DNA from: an uncultured Asticcacaulis sp.
GTDB taxonomy: Bacteria > Pseudomonadota > Alphaproteobacteria > Caulobacterales > Caulobacteraceae
Direction: 5' to 3'
Assembly: GCA_946482045.1 (NCBI GenBank)
Contig: CAMLPZ010000001.1
Span: 1 to 62,330 of the forward strand
Length of the DNA stretch: 62,330 bases
Position numbers and translations under genes: made by a program. Shown in pieces: positions 8,194 to 17,530 of the stretch. The notes beneath the pieces were generated by a model, which saw only the letters and a program-made list of their open reading frames with translations, ran no database searches and was not told where the DNA came from. Position 1 is the stretch's first letter. Every line of letters starts with the position of its first letter.

Positions 8194-8721
8194 GTGGCGG
8201 GGCGCCGCATCATCGTGGCCTGCGTGGCCGTCGTAGCCGCGGCGCCGGTACATGCGCAGCCGTCACAACTCGAAACCGCGGTCAAGGCGACCTATCTCTA
8301 CAAGCTTGCGCCTTTCGTCGAGTGGCCCGGGGACGCGTCCTCCAGGCCCTTTACCATCTGCGTCGTCGGGCCGGATCCGTTCGGACCACTGCTCGACAAC
8401 GCCATCGCGGGACAGGCCTATGACGGACGCCCCTTCGCCGTCGCACGCACCCCGACCCTGACGGCACCCGATACCTGCGATATCGCCTATGCCGGCGGTT
8501 CCGAACAGCAGGTAGCCGCCACCTTGCGAGCCGCTGAAGGCCATCCGGTTCTCACCGTGACCGACAGCAGTCAGGCCGCCGGCATGGTCAATTTCACCCT
8601 CCATCAGGGCAAGGTCCGATTTCGCATCGATCAGGCAGCGACCGAGGCCAGCGGCCTCACCGTCAGTTCCAAACTGCTGAGCCTGGCCTTGTCAGTGCGT
8701 CCCGGGAAAGGACGGTCATGA
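8194..8721 (+). CDS. YfiR-like periplasmic signalling protein
   Basis: 175 residues from a GTG start two bases after the receptor stop. An N-terminal signal peptide (IIVACVAVVAAAPVHAQ) is followed by the YfiR/DUF4154 pattern: VKATYLYKLAPFVEWP, FTICVVGPDPFG, PVLTVTDSSQAAG, MVNFTLHQGKVRFRID and a C-terminal SSKLLSLAL. In Pseudomonas, YfiR is a periplasmic inhibitor of the diguanylate cyclase YfiN. Here the next gene, overlapping by ATGA, encodes a histidine kinase whose periplasmic region resembles the YfiN one. Inference: this protein relays receptor or redox status from the outer membrane to that kinase. Confidence 0.88.
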   Translation: MAGRRIIVACVAVVAAAPVHAQPSQLETAVKATYLYKLAPFVEWPGDASSRPFTICVVGPDPFGPLLDNAIAGQAYDGRPFAVARTPTLTAPDTCDIAYAGGSEQQVAATLRAAEGHPVLTVTDSSQAAGMVNFTLHQGKVRFRIDQAATEASGLTVSSKLLSLALSVRPGKGRS

Positions 8722-10445
8722 CCCCCCTCATGTCCTTCCTGTCGCACCGCCGAAGCCTGATCGTCAGCTTAAGCCTTCTGCTGCTCGTCCTGACCAGCAT
8801 CGCCGTCGCCATCTACACCGAAAGCCGCCACCAGACCCAGGTCCGCCAGGCGGCGACCGTCCAGGCACGCGTCCTGGCCGACTCGGTTTCGGCGGCCCTG
8901 GCCTTCGACGAGGTCGATGAGGTCGGACGCTACACGACCGCGCTGCGGGCCAATCCCGATATCGAAGCCGTCGCCGTCTTCGACGAAAACGGCCGGCTGG
9001 TGGCGCATTACGGCGGCGAAAACATACCCAGCCGGCTGGCGCAACTCGATGCGCAGGACACGCGTGGCATTACCGCGGTGCGAGCACCCGTCGTGGAAAA
9101 TGGCGTCAAGTTGGGCACCGTCTATTTCCGCGTCCGGACCGATAGTCTTCTGACCCGCATTGTGCGCTATAGCGGCGCCGGCCTGCTGGTTCTGATGGCT
9201 TCGCTGATGCTGGCAGTCATGGCTTTCGACGCCCGGGCACTGGCGCGCGGCAATGCCCGCCTCAAGGCGGAGATGATCGAGCGCGAACGCGCCGAGGCCG
9301 CATTGCGCCAAAGCCAGAAGATGGAAGCCGTCGGCCGTCTGACAGGCGGAATCGCGCACGACTTCAACAACATGTTGGCGGTGATCATCGGTAATCTCGA
9401 TCTGTTCGTCCGCCGTTACCCCGACGCCGATCCGAAAATGCTGCGCTTTGTTGCGGGCTCCCAAGACGCAGCAAAACGCGCCGCGACCCTTACCCAGAGG
9501 CTGCTGGCCTTCTCCCGCCGCCAGCCGCTCGACCCAAAGGCGACGGATGTCGGCCGATCGGTTGCCGACATGTCCGAACTGCTGAGCCGGACGCTGGGCG
9601 AGACCATTTCGATCGAGACCATACGCGCCGCAGACCTGTGGCAGGCGCATGTCGACGCCGGCCAGTTGGAAACCGCCATCGTCAACCTGGCTGTCAATGC
9701 GCGCGACGCCATGCCGGGTGGCGGCAAGCTGACGATCGAAACCTCAAACGCCTATCTCGACAGCGACTACGCCGGGACCCAGGACGAGGTGGCGCCTGGC
9801 CAGTACGTGCTGATCGCCGTTACCGACACAGGCACCGGCATCGCGCCGGAGATGCAGGAGCGCGTGTTCGAGCCATTCTTCACCACCAAGCCGGCGGGAC
9901 TTGGTACGGGGCTCGGTCTCAGCCAGGTCCACGGCTTCGTCAAACAGTCGGGCGGTCATATCAGCCTGCACAGCGAGGTCGGCCACGGCACGACGATCAA
10001 GCTCTATCTCCCGCGCAGCAAGGAAGCCTACGTCGCATCCTCCCCCTCCGAGCCGACGTTCAAGGCCCCGGACGACCGCCGCAGCCAGACCGTCCTGGTC
10101 GTTGACGACGAAGCGGGCGTACGTGATTTTGCCGCCGCCGCGCTCACCGAGCTAGGTTATGACGTGATGAGCGCTTCCGACGCCGATCAGGCGCTTAAGA
10201 TCGTCGAGGACAATGCCCGCGTCGATATCCTGCTGACCGACGTGGTCATGCCGGGACGCAGCGGCCGCGAACTGGCCGACGCGGTGCAAAAACGCAAACC
10301 ATCGGTACGCGTCCTGTACATGACCGGTTATACCCAGAACGCCATCGTGCATGACGGCGTAGTGGACGCCGGCACAAACCTGATTTCAAAGCCGTTCACC
10401 ATCGCTCAGCTCGAACACGAATTGGACGCATTGGTGGACCGCTAG
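8718..10445 (+). CDS. Membrane hybrid histidine kinase with CHASE8-like periplasmic domain
   Basis: 575 residues: TM1 at about 13-32, a periplasmic domain at about 34-145 (AATVQARVLADSVSAALAF, then ALRANPDIEAVAVFDENGRL, the CHASE8 pattern of YfiN), TM2 at about 152-170, a short linker, then HisKA with GGIAHDFNNML (His214), a HATPase domain with NLAVNARDAMP, DTGTGIAPE and GTGLGLSQVHG, and a C-terminal receiver with VVDDEAG and LLTDVVMPG (phospho-Asp508). The ATGA overlap with the YfiR-like gene indicates coupling. The receiver at the end of a GGIAHDFNN-type kinase is common in this class; the downstream regulator is not here. Its stop shares CTAG with that of the convergent glpD gene. Confidence 0.92.
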   Translation: MTPLMSFLSHRRSLIVSLSLLLLVLTSIAVAIYTESRHQTQVRQAATVQARVLADSVSAALAFDEVDEVGRYTTALRANPDIEAVAVFDENGRLVAHYGGENIPSRLAQLDAQDTRGITAVRAPVVENGVKLGTVYFRVRTDSLLTRIVRYSGAGLLVLMASLMLAVMAFDARALARGNARLKAEMIERERAEAALRQSQKMEAVGRLTGGIAHDFNNMLAVIIGNLDLFVRRYPDADPKMLRFVAGSQDAAKRAATLTQRLLAFSRRQPLDPKATDVGRSVADMSELLSRTLGETISIETIRAADLWQAHVDAGQLETAIVNLAVNARDAMPGGGKLTIETSNAYLDSDYAGTQDEVAPGQYVLIAVTDTGTGIAPEMQERVFEPFFTTKPAGLGTGLGLSQVHGFVKQSGGHISLHSEVGHGTTIKLYLPRSKEAYVASSPSEPTFKAPDDRRSQTVLVVDDEAGVRDFAAAALTELGYDVMSASDADQALKIVEDNARVDILLTDVVMPGRSGRELADAVQKRKPSVRVLYMTGYTQNAIVHDGVVDAGTNLISKPFTIAQLEHELDALVDR

Positions 10446-11986
10446 AGTTTGTAGCCGCGTGCAAGACTGGTGAATGCTGCGATTTGCTGCGCACACCAAG
10501 TGGCGTCACGGTCGAGTTCCTCCGCCATAAGCTCGGCAACGCGCGGCGCAGCATGAATTGCAGCATTCGCGTCGAGGAACAGCATACGCAGACGGCGCGC
10601 CAGCACATCCTCGACGGTCCGCGCCTGTTCGTGACGCACGGCCCAAAGCACCTCTGCCTCGACATAGGGCAGGCCTGTGTGCAGCAGGGCCGCGGCGCCC
10701 GGCAAGGCCCGTATGCGCGAGGCATCGGCCCCGTAGACGCGCCAGTGGTCGTCATCGGCCGTTTCCGTCCAGCCATGCAGGTGCAAACCTTCCGTCCGGC
10801 TCGGCCGGAGTGTCAGGCCCGCCTCGGCCGCAGCGCGATCGACCGCATCCTGACCCATGCGCCGGCACGTCGTCCACTTGCCGCCGGTGAGCGTCACAAG
10901 GCCGCTGTCGGACACCACGATGACGTGGTCGCGCGCCAGCGTCTTGCTGTCCTTTGCGGTCGGATCGCGAACCAGTGGCCGTAGCCCGGCAAAGACACTC
11001 AGAACGTCTTCGCGTTTCGGGGCGGGCGTGAGATATGCACCGGCCGTGCGCAGGATAAAGTCGATCTCCTGCTGCAGCGGCTTCGGTTCCAGCGCGATGT
11101 CCGGCACCACAGTATCGGTCGTGCCGATCAGGGTCCGACCATGCCACGGGACGGCGAAAAGGACGCGGCCATCCTCGGTGCGCGGCACCATCAGCGCCGC
11201 ATCACCCGGTAGAAACTCGCGCCCGACGACGATGTGCACACCCTGGCTGGGCGACAAAAGAGGCGCAGCATTTTCATCATCAAGATGGCGAACCGCATCG
11301 GCGAAGATGCCGGTGGCATTGATGACGACGCGAGCGCGTACCTCATACCCCTGCCCGGTTTCCGCGTCAGAAAAGCGTACGCTTGTGACCCGGCCATCGG
11401 TCTTGATCAGCTGCGTCACGGGTGCAGCATTGAGCGCAACACCGCCGGCATCCTCGAACGAGCGCATGAGCGTAATGGCTAGCCGGCTGTCGTCGAACTG
11501 GGCGTCGAAATAGAGCACGCCACCCAGCAACCCATCAGGCTTCAGCGTCGCCATATGCTTCAGCGCGGCCTTGCGGTCGAGTATCCGGCTCGCGCGCAGG
11601 TTCAGCCCTCCCGCCAGCAGGTCATAGAGCTTCAGGCCCGTCGCGTAAAAGGGTAGCCGCCACGCCTCATAGGCCGCGACCAGGAAGCCGAGATCGCGCA
11701 CCAGATGCGGGGCATTGCGCTTGAGGATGCCGCGTTCGTGCAGCGACTCCATCACCAGCCGAACATTGCCTTGCGCCAGATACCGCACACCGCCGTGGAC
11801 CAGCTTGGTCGAACGGCTGCTGGTGCCCTTGGCATAGTCGTGCGCCTCCAGCAGAAGCGTCGAGGCGCCGCGCGTGGCCGCCTCCAAAGCCGTTGCCAGG
11901 CCGGATGCGCCGCCGCCGATAACGACGACGTCCCAGACGCGGCCGGCGGTCGCTGCGATGAGGATTTCGGCGCGCGGATCGCTCAC
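10442..11986 (-). CDS. glpD: Aerobic glycerol-3-phosphate dehydrogenase (FAD-dependent)
   Basis: 514 residues. The N-terminus has the FAD dinucleotide fold, [21 protein letters not shown], then the GlpD signature [20 protein letters not shown]. Downstream are [37 protein letters not shown] and the C-terminal [16 protein letters not shown]. It oxidises glycerol-3-phosphate to dihydroxyacetone phosphate at the inner membrane and feeds electrons to quinone. It starts inside the end of glpK (ATGA overlap), so the two are coupled. No glpF or glpR is visible nearby. Its stop overlaps the stop of the convergent kinase gene in the palindrome CTAG. Confidence 0.95.
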   Translation of the reverse strand: MSDPRAEILIAATAGRVWDVVVIGGGASGLATALEAATRGASTLLLEAHDYAKGTSSRSTKLVHGGVRYLAQGNVRLVMESLHERGILKRNAPHLVRDLGFLVAAYEAWRLPFYATGLKLYDLLAGGLNLRASRILDRKAALKHMATLKPDGLLGGVLYFDAQFDDSRLAITLMRSFEDAGGVALNAAPVTQLIKTDGRVTSVRFSDAETGQGYEVRARVVINATGIFADAVRHLDDENAAPLLSPSQGVHIVVGREFLPGDAALMVPRTEDGRVLFAVPWHGRTLIGTTDTVVPDIALEPKPLQQEIDFILRTAGAYLTPAPKREDVLSVFAGLRPLVRDPTAKDSKTLARDHVIVVSDSGLVTLTGGKWTTCRRMGQDAVDRAAAEAGLTLRPSRTEGLHLHGWTETADDDHWRVYGADASRIRALPGAAALLHTGLPYVEAEVLWAVRHEQARTVEDVLARRLRMLFLDANAAIHAAPRVAELMAEELDRDATWCAQQIAAFTSLARGYKL

Positions 11987-13473
11987 CGGTCCCAGCCCGC
12001 ACTGCGGCGCACGGCCTCACGCCAGCGCGCCATGCGCTCGGTGCGTTCATCACCGCTCATATTGGGTTCGAACCTGCGATCGACCTGCCACTGGCTCGCC
12101 AGGGCATCGGGTGAGTCCCAGTAACCGACCGCCAGCCCGGCAAGATAGGCGGCCCCCAGCGCCGTGGTTTCGATGATCTTCGGCCGCACCACCGGCACGC
12201 CCAGGATATCGGCCTGGAACTGCATGGTCAGGTTGTTGGCGCTGCCGCCGCCGTCGACGCGAAGTTCCTGTAACGCGATGCCGCTATCGGCCTGCATGGC
12301 CTCCAGGACCTCGGCTGACTGAAAGGCGACGGCTTCGAGCGTGGCGCGGGCGATATGCGCCCTGGTCGATCCGCGCGTCAGGCCCAGCAGGGTGCCGCGC
12401 GCGTGCGGGTCCCAATGCGGCGCCCCCAGACCGACAAAGGCCGGTACGAAGTAGACGCCGTCGGAGGTTTCGACCGATCTCGCCAGCCCCTCGATTTCAG
12501 ACGAGGAGCGGATAATCCCCAATCCATCGCGCAGCCACTGTACGGCCGCGCCGGCGATAAACACCGAGCCTTCGAGCGCGTAGGTGCGCTTGTCCGCCAT
12601 CTCCCAGGCCAGCGTGGTAAGAAGCTTATTGTGGCTCGGCACGGCGTCATTCGCCGTGTTCATCAGCATGAAACAGCCGGTGCCGTAGGTGTTCTTGGCC
12701 ATGCCGCGCCGCGTGCAGATCTGGCCGAAGGTCGCCGCCTGCTGGTCACCCGCCATGCCGGCAATCGGGATGCGCGCGCCCAGCAAACCTTCGGCCGTCC
12801 GGCCATAGACCTCGTTATTGCCTCGCACCTCTGGCATCAGGCTTTTCGGCACATTCAGTATACGGAGCAGTTCATCATCCCACTGTCCGGTGTGGATATC
12901 ATACATTAGGGTCCGGCTGGCGTTCGAGGCATCCGTGATGTGCAGTTCGCCGCCGGTCAGGTTCCAGACCAGCCACGAATCTATGGTGCCGAAGGCCAGC
13001 TCGCCGCGCTCGGCCTTTTCACGCGCGCCTTCGACATTGTCGAGCAGCCAGCGCACCTTGGTGCCGCTGAAATAGGCATCGAGCAGCAGGCCAGTCTTCC
13101 TCTGAAAGACCGGTTCATGACCAGCGGCGCGTAAGCGCTCGCAATCGGCCGCGGTGCGCCGGTCCTGCCAGACGATGGCGTTGTGGATGGGACGCCCGGT
13201 CGCGCGGTCCCAGATGACCGTCGTTTCGCGCTGATTGGTGACGCCGATAGCCGCGATATCCGACGCCTTCAGACCGGCCCCAGCCAGGGCCTCGCCGGCG
13301 ACACCGATCTGCGTGCTCCAGATTTCGCGCGCATCATGCTCGACCCAGCCGGGGTGTGGGAAGATCTGCCGGAACTCTTTTTGCGCCACGCGACAGATAT
13401 TGCCGTCGCGGTCGAAGACAATAGCGCGGCTGGAGGTCGTGCCCTGATCGAAGGCAAGGATGTATGCTGACAC
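11983..13473 (-). CDS. glpK: Glycerol kinase
   Basis: FGGY-family kinase with [17 protein letters not shown] at the N-terminus, the signature [32 protein letters not shown]-type [41 protein letters not shown] and the C-terminal [19 protein letters not shown]. It phosphorylates glycerol to glycerol-3-phosphate, the GlpD substrate. The GTG at 13473 is preferred because GGAGG lies 7 nt upstream and homology begins right there; an in-frame start at 13530 would add 19 unrelated residues. The gene follows the rhamnogalacturonan acetylesterase gene after 58 bp, in which a small inverted repeat (AAACTC...GAGTTT, 13488-13506) precedes the ribosome site. It may be co-transcribed with the pectin genes or have its own promoter. 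Confidence 0.95.
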   Translation of the reverse strand: MSAYILAFDQGTTSSRAIVFDRDGNICRVAQKEFRQIFPHPGWVEHDAREIWSTQIGVAGEALAGAGLKASDIAAIGVTNQRETTVIWDRATGRPIHNAIVWQDRRTAADCERLRAAGHEPVFQRKTGLLLDAYFSGTKVRWLLDNVEGAREKAERGELAFGTIDSWLVWNLTGGELHITDASNASRTLMYDIHTGQWDDELLRILNVPKSLMPEVRGNNEVYGRTAEGLLGARIPIAGMAGDQQAATFGQICTRRGMAKNTYGTGCFMLMNTANDAVPSHNKLLTTLAWEMADKRTYALEGSVFIAGAAVQWLRDGLGIIRSSSEIEGLARSVETSDGVYFVPAFVGLGAPHWDPHARGTLLGLTRGSTRAHIARATLEAVAFQSAEVLEAMQADSGIALQELRVDGGGSANNLTMQFQADILGVPVVRPKIIETTALGAAYLAGLAVGYWDSPDALASQWQVDRRFEPNMSGDERTERMARWREAVRRSAGWDR

Positions 13474-13531
13474 GACGGGACCTCCGTAAACTCTCTCGGT
13501 GAGTTTGGAGAGATTGCCCGTCGTAGTCAAA

Positions 13532-14455
13532 TCACTGAGCAGGCCCCTGGGCGATCAGGTCGCGACGCAGATCCGGCACCGCCTTCGCCAGTTCGCGGGT
13601 GACCAATGCCGCAAAGACATCGGCGCCATTACGGCCGACGTGCGTATAGTCGAAGCTCAGCCTGGCCTGCCCCATGGGTTCGGTCGCGTCGCGGATCTGG
13701 GCTTCGGTCAGCGGTACGGTATTGGGCGCCGGTGCCAGCCCCGCCTGCGCTGCGATGGTCGTACCCGTCTTGCCGGCCGCAAGGACCTGCGGCGACGGTG
13801 GCTTCTGTGCATAGGCCATTGATCCGACAGGGCCCGCAGCCTTCACAGCCTCCTGTGAGCGAGCATAGAGATCAACCAGCGGCACATTCATCTCGGCGGC
13901 AACTTTCCGCGTCGCATCGGCCCACGGCGCCAGATCGTCCTGAAGCTTACCGTTTTCGAACCCGCGACGCGTCAAGGGGGTGACCAGGACGGGAACCGCA
14001 CCGGTCGCGCGTGTCTCTTCGACATAACGCTTCAGGTTTTGCGGAAATTCCGTGGCGAGGTCCGTTGAACGGCCAGGCTTGCCCGGCTGGTCGTTATGGC
14101 CGAACTGGATCAGCACGTAGGTCTGGGAAAAGCCTCCGGACTTCATTTCGGCCAAGGCAATGTCCCAGGAGCCTTCAGCGCGGTAGTTGAAGCTGGAGCG
14201 CCCACCTCGCGCCAGGTTCACACATGTGACAAAGGAGCTGAGGTGGTAGCCGCAAAAGCTCGGGCCCCAACCGCCGAGGACAGCCACGGTCGAGTCACCG
14301 ACCAGGATGACCTTCTTGGCCGTAATCCTCTTGACTTGGGCACGCGCCTCAGCATCGGTCAGGGCAGGCTGCGCTGGAGCGGTCTGGGCCAACACCGGGC
14401 CGGCCAAGGTGGCCACCAAGGCGGTCAGCGCCGCGGCTTTCATAAATCGTGTCAT
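13532..14455 (-). CDS. Rhamnogalacturonan acetylesterase-like SGNH hydrolase (CE12)
   Basis: 307 residues with a signal peptide ([20 protein letters not shown]). The SGNH blocks are clear: LVGDSTVAV (Ser55), NLARGGRSS (oxyanion Gly), [14 protein letters not shown] (Asn) and [14 protein letters not shown] (Asp269, His272). The spacing and the GHNDQPG and DYTHVG forms are those of rhamnogalacturonan acetylesterases, which remove acetyl groups from the RG-I backbone. It sits 6 bp after the GH2 gene in the pectin run, which supports a periplasmic pectin-side-group role. Alternative: a general carbohydrate acetylesterase of the same family. Confidence 0.88.
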   Translation of the reverse strand: MTRFMKAAALTALVATLAGPVLAQTAPAQPALTDAEARAQVKRITAKKVILVGDSTVAVLGGWGPSFCGYHLSSFVTCVNLARGGRSSFNYRAEGSWDIALAEMKSGGFSQTYVLIQFGHNDQPGKPGRSTDLATEFPQNLKRYVEETRATGAVPVLVTPLTRRGFENGKLQDDLAPWADATRKVAAEMNVPLVDLYARSQEAVKAAGPVGSMAYAQKPPSPQVLAAGKTGTTIAAQAGLAPAPNTVPLTEAQIRDATEPMGQARLSFDYTHVGRNGADVFAALVTRELAKAVPDLRRDLIAQGPAQ

Positions 14456-14461
14456 CGGTCT

Positions 14462-17400
14462 CTACCTCGTCAGCCAGTTGAGCGCATTGATCAGGTAACG
14501 CTTTTGCAGCGGCGCCACCATGTCGGGCATGCGGTGGACGATGACACGCATGCCTGCCTTTTCGACGGTAAAAGTCGCTGCGCCATTGTGACGGTCATGG
14601 TCGCGGCTATAGGCGGCGATGACCTCGATGCCGTCGCCTGAGATGAGCAGACCGTTGGATGGCTCGCCCGGAATTTGATGCAGGACGCTGGCCGCCTGAT
14701 CGGCCGGTATGCCGTCAAAGAGGGGGTGGGCTCTGAGATAGTTCCAGTTGCCCATCCACGGCGCGCGCAGGTTTCCGACCTGTCCAGCATAACGGAAAAG
14801 CTGCATGTCTGAAAGTTGCTTCGCGACCCCGTCGGCCAGGCCGTCTTCCGGCACCATGGCCAGGAGCGGCGTGCCCGACTGGATAGCCTTGATCAGATCG
14901 GCCGGCAGTTCACCCGGAATGACGGCCGGCTTTTCGCCCTTCTTAGGCTGGGGTTCGAGACCGGTCTGTTCGGCGATCTGGCGGCGCTCGATCTCTTCTG
15001 CCTTGAGGCCCGAGGCAATGACGGCGTCGTATGTGACGCCCATCCTGAAGTCCTCGAACGCCACGCCGTCGATCCCAGCCAATTGCGCGCGGAAGGATTT
15101 GGCGATGCCCGACACACCTATGCGCAAGCGCTTCCTGAACGCCGCCTTCGTGTCCGTAACCCAGATTTCGCGCGTAAAGGCCACGGTCCAATAGCCCGTC
15201 AGTTCCAGCGTGATCTTGTGCATACCCGATTGCGCCAGGACCGGTGTCACGACCTTTTCGGCCAGCAGGTAGCTGAACTGATCGGGCATGTGCTGCGGCA
15301 CCGGGAAGCTTGCGATTTCGACCGACTTGCCGTCGGGCGCCACCAGGCTCAGCTTCAGCGTGCCGCTAAGCTGGCGGTCGGTATCGTTGAGCAGCCAGAT
15401 ATCAAGCTCGGCCACCTCCCCTGCCGCAAAAGCGAGCTTGCGCGTCTTGGCGACCGGCCGGACCAGGGTCAGGCTCGACTTGATCAGGTCCGGATTGGCC
15501 TTGAAATAGCGGAGATTGTCAACAATGCCGGAATGGTTTTCAATCGCCGTCGTTTCCCAGCCGGAGATGGCCGCGATATCCACGCTATCGCCTATACGGA
15601 TATTTTCACAGTAATGCTGCCAGGCGTCATAGGACTTGCGCCCGATTGACAGGAACAGGCTTTCCGTTGTGGGGAAAGCCTTGCGGAAGTTCCATTTGTC
15701 GAGATAATCGGATGTGTTGGCGACAATGAGCTTATGGTCCTCCAAGTCATAGGACTTGCCGCCGCGGCTAAGGATGTCGGCGACCATCTTGACGTGGTTG
15801 TCGGCGACCGCGCAGCCTTGCATTTCGCCGAACTCGACGATGAATGGCTTGCCCGGCTGATAATGGACATAGCTGTCCTTGCCCTGATAGAACCTGTCGT
15901 ACCACTGGTCGCCGGCGCCCTGGTGGTTCACCCACCAGCCGCCCCATTCTTCGACGTCCGAGCGGTAGTAGTGGTCGTTGTATGGCAGGTACATGGCCTG
16001 GGCCGCGCCACGCGCGACAAAGCCGTCATTGAGGATGACGGTGCGCGACGGATCAGTGTCGTGGATCGCCTTCAGCACCGCCTGCACGTCCGGATTGGCC
16101 AGGTTGGCGCCGATCTCGTTTTGCAGGGTATACTGCACCAGCGACGGGTGCGAACGGAAGGCCTTGGCCATCGCCACACACTTTTCGACCATGAAGGCGC
16201 GGCTGAAAATATCGGCTTCGGAGAGGGTCTCGCCAGGTTTCAGGTCCTTGGCGATGGCGTGGCGGCCGCCGCCCGGTTCCATAACGCGCAAGAGGCCAAG
16301 CTCGTCCTGCGCCGTAAAGACATCGTGCTTGCCAACATTGCGGTGGGCGTGAAGCGTGTTGAGCCCCAAAGCCTTGGCGGCATCGACTTCGCGCCTGGCA
16401 AGCTCAGGCGTCGGCCACATGCCGTTATAGCCCCAGTATCCCCACGAAATCGCCGAATAGAGCTTGATGCGCTTGCCGTTCAGCCGCAGCAGGGCATTGG
16501 CGCCAAGCCCATCCACGGCAAACCAGCGGAAGCCGAAGCGAACTTCCTTTGTATCCTTGCCCCAGCTCAGGCGCAGGCGGTAGAGGTTGCGGTTCTCCAG
16601 GTCCCACAGCTTTGCCACCGGCGCGGAAACCCGGAAACGCACAGTCGCCAGATCATTGGCAATATTCACATTTTCCAGAATAATATCGGCGGCCTGCGGG
16701 CGGCCCTGGTCGTCGAGCAATACGGCCTTGGCCGGGCTCTTTTTGCCGTTGCCGAGCGCGACTTCCATATGGCCGGTGATGACGCGCGCGTCGGGCGTAT
16801 TCAGCACCCAGGCGTCGCGAATGTGGTGATCGAGCGGATGGACGCTCAAAGACATGCCGCGATCGAGCCCGCCGAAGCCATGCGATGCAAAGAGTTTCAG
16901 CTTGCCCCACATCATGGTCGTCGAGTCACGCCAGTCGTAGCGGCCGCCCGGATTGGTGATGCGGACGGCCAGCCGGTTGGCATGACCCGGCTTCATGGCG
17001 TGGGTGAGATCGCAATCGAACGGCAACTCCGACATGATCGAATAGCCGACCAGTTGCTCGTTCAGAAACACTTCGGCGCGCAGGCGGGCACCGCGAATGT
17101 GCAGCAGGAGGCGCTTGCCTTTTGCATTCGCGGGTATGTCGATATTGCGCCACCACCACGACACGCCGCAATAGGCGCCGTTTTGCGGTACGTCGTCGTC
17201 TTCGGCGTAGCGGTATTCATCACCAGTATAGGGCCGCAAGCCGAAACGGCCCCAGAAATGCTGCTCGACTGTCGCCGGCAGGGTGACGGTGACCTCGGGC
17301 CTCAGTGCCCCCCAGCCACCCGTCGGACCGTTGACCGGCAAGGATTTAAGATCGACCTGCGACGGCAGGTGGATGACGTCGTCCCTCCACGGCGCCTGTT

Positions 17401-17530
17401 CGTCGATCCACAGATTCCAGCCGTCATCGGGAACATTCAGAGGAAATTGCTGCGCCTGGACGGGTGCAGCAATTGCTGCTGCACCGATGCCCGCCGCGCC
17501 TAAAAATCCGCGTCTGCTGAAGTCGGTCAT
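14462..17530 (-). CDS. Glycoside hydrolase family 2-type enzyme (Tat-exported)
   Basis: 1022 residues with a twin-arginine signal (SRRGFLGAAGIGAAAIAAPVQAQ). Layout: N-terminal sugar-binding sandwich (WWWRNIDIPANAKGKRLLL, LRAEVFLNEQLVGY), an immunoglobulin-like domain (about 230-335), a TIM barrel with NGKRIKLYSAISWGYWGYNG and NTLHAHRNVG, acid/base Glu472 in QYTLQNEIG, and likely nucleophile Glu566 in PFIVEFGEMQG. About 400 residues follow the barrel: a sandwich and an alpha/beta region (FRMGVTYDAVIASG, LRAHPLFDGIP) that looks like a glutamine-amidotransferase or ThuA-like fold. It overlaps the pectinesterase gene by ATGA. The context suggests removal of galactosyl or glucuronosyl groups from pectin; the sugar cannot be assigned by eye. 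Confidence 0.85.
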   Translation of the reverse strand: MTDFSRRGFLGAAGIGAAAIAAPVQAQQFPLNVPDDGWNLWIDEQAPWRDDVIHLPSQVDLKSLPVNGPTGGWGALRPEVTVTLPATVEQHFWGRFGLRPYTGDEYRYAEDDDVPQNGAYCGVSWWWRNIDIPANAKGKRLLLHIRGARLRAEVFLNEQLVGYSIMSELPFDCDLTHAMKPGHANRLAVRITNPGGRYDWRDSTTMMWGKLKLFASHGFGGLDRGMSLSVHPLDHHIRDAWVLNTPDARVITGHMEVALGNGKKSPAKAVLLDDQGRPQAADIILENVNIANDLATVRFRVSAPVAKLWDLENRNLYRLRLSWGKDTKEVRFGFRWFAVDGLGANALLRLNGKRIKLYSAISWGYWGYNGMWPTPELARREVDAAKALGLNTLHAHRNVGKHDVFTAQDELGLLRVMEPGGGRHAIAKDLKPGETLSEADIFSRAFMVEKCVAMAKAFRSHPSLVQYTLQNEIGANLANPDVQAVLKAIHDTDPSRTVILNDGFVARGAAQAMYLPYNDHYYRSDVEEWGGWWVNHQGAGDQWYDRFYQGKDSYVHYQPGKPFIVEFGEMQGCAVADNHVKMVADILSRGGKSYDLEDHKLIVANTSDYLDKWNFRKAFPTTESLFLSIGRKSYDAWQHYCENIRIGDSVDIAAISGWETTAIENHSGIVDNLRYFKANPDLIKSSLTLVRPVAKTRKLAFAAGEVAELDIWLLNDTDRQLSGTLKLSLVAPDGKSVEIASFPVPQHMPDQFSYLLAEKVVTPVLAQSGMHKITLELTGYWTVAFTREIWVTDTKAAFRKRLRIGVSGIAKSFRAQLAGIDGVAFEDFRMGVTYDAVIASGLKAEEIERRQIAEQTGLEPQPKKGEKPAVIPGELPADLIKAIQSGTPLLAMVPEDGLADGVAKQLSDMQLFRYAGQVGNLRAPWMGNWNYLRAHPLFDGIPADQAASVLHQIPGEPSNGLLISGDGIEVIAAYSRDHDRHNGAATFTVEKAGMRVIVHRMPDMVAPLQKRYLINALNWLTR

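Noticed and set aside
15734..17503. 589-codon plus-strand open frame opposite the GH2 gene
   Set aside because: It is a GC-rich antisense shadow. The GH2 protein on the minus strand has coherent domains, catalytic residues and operon spacing; the plus frame has no recognisable domain.
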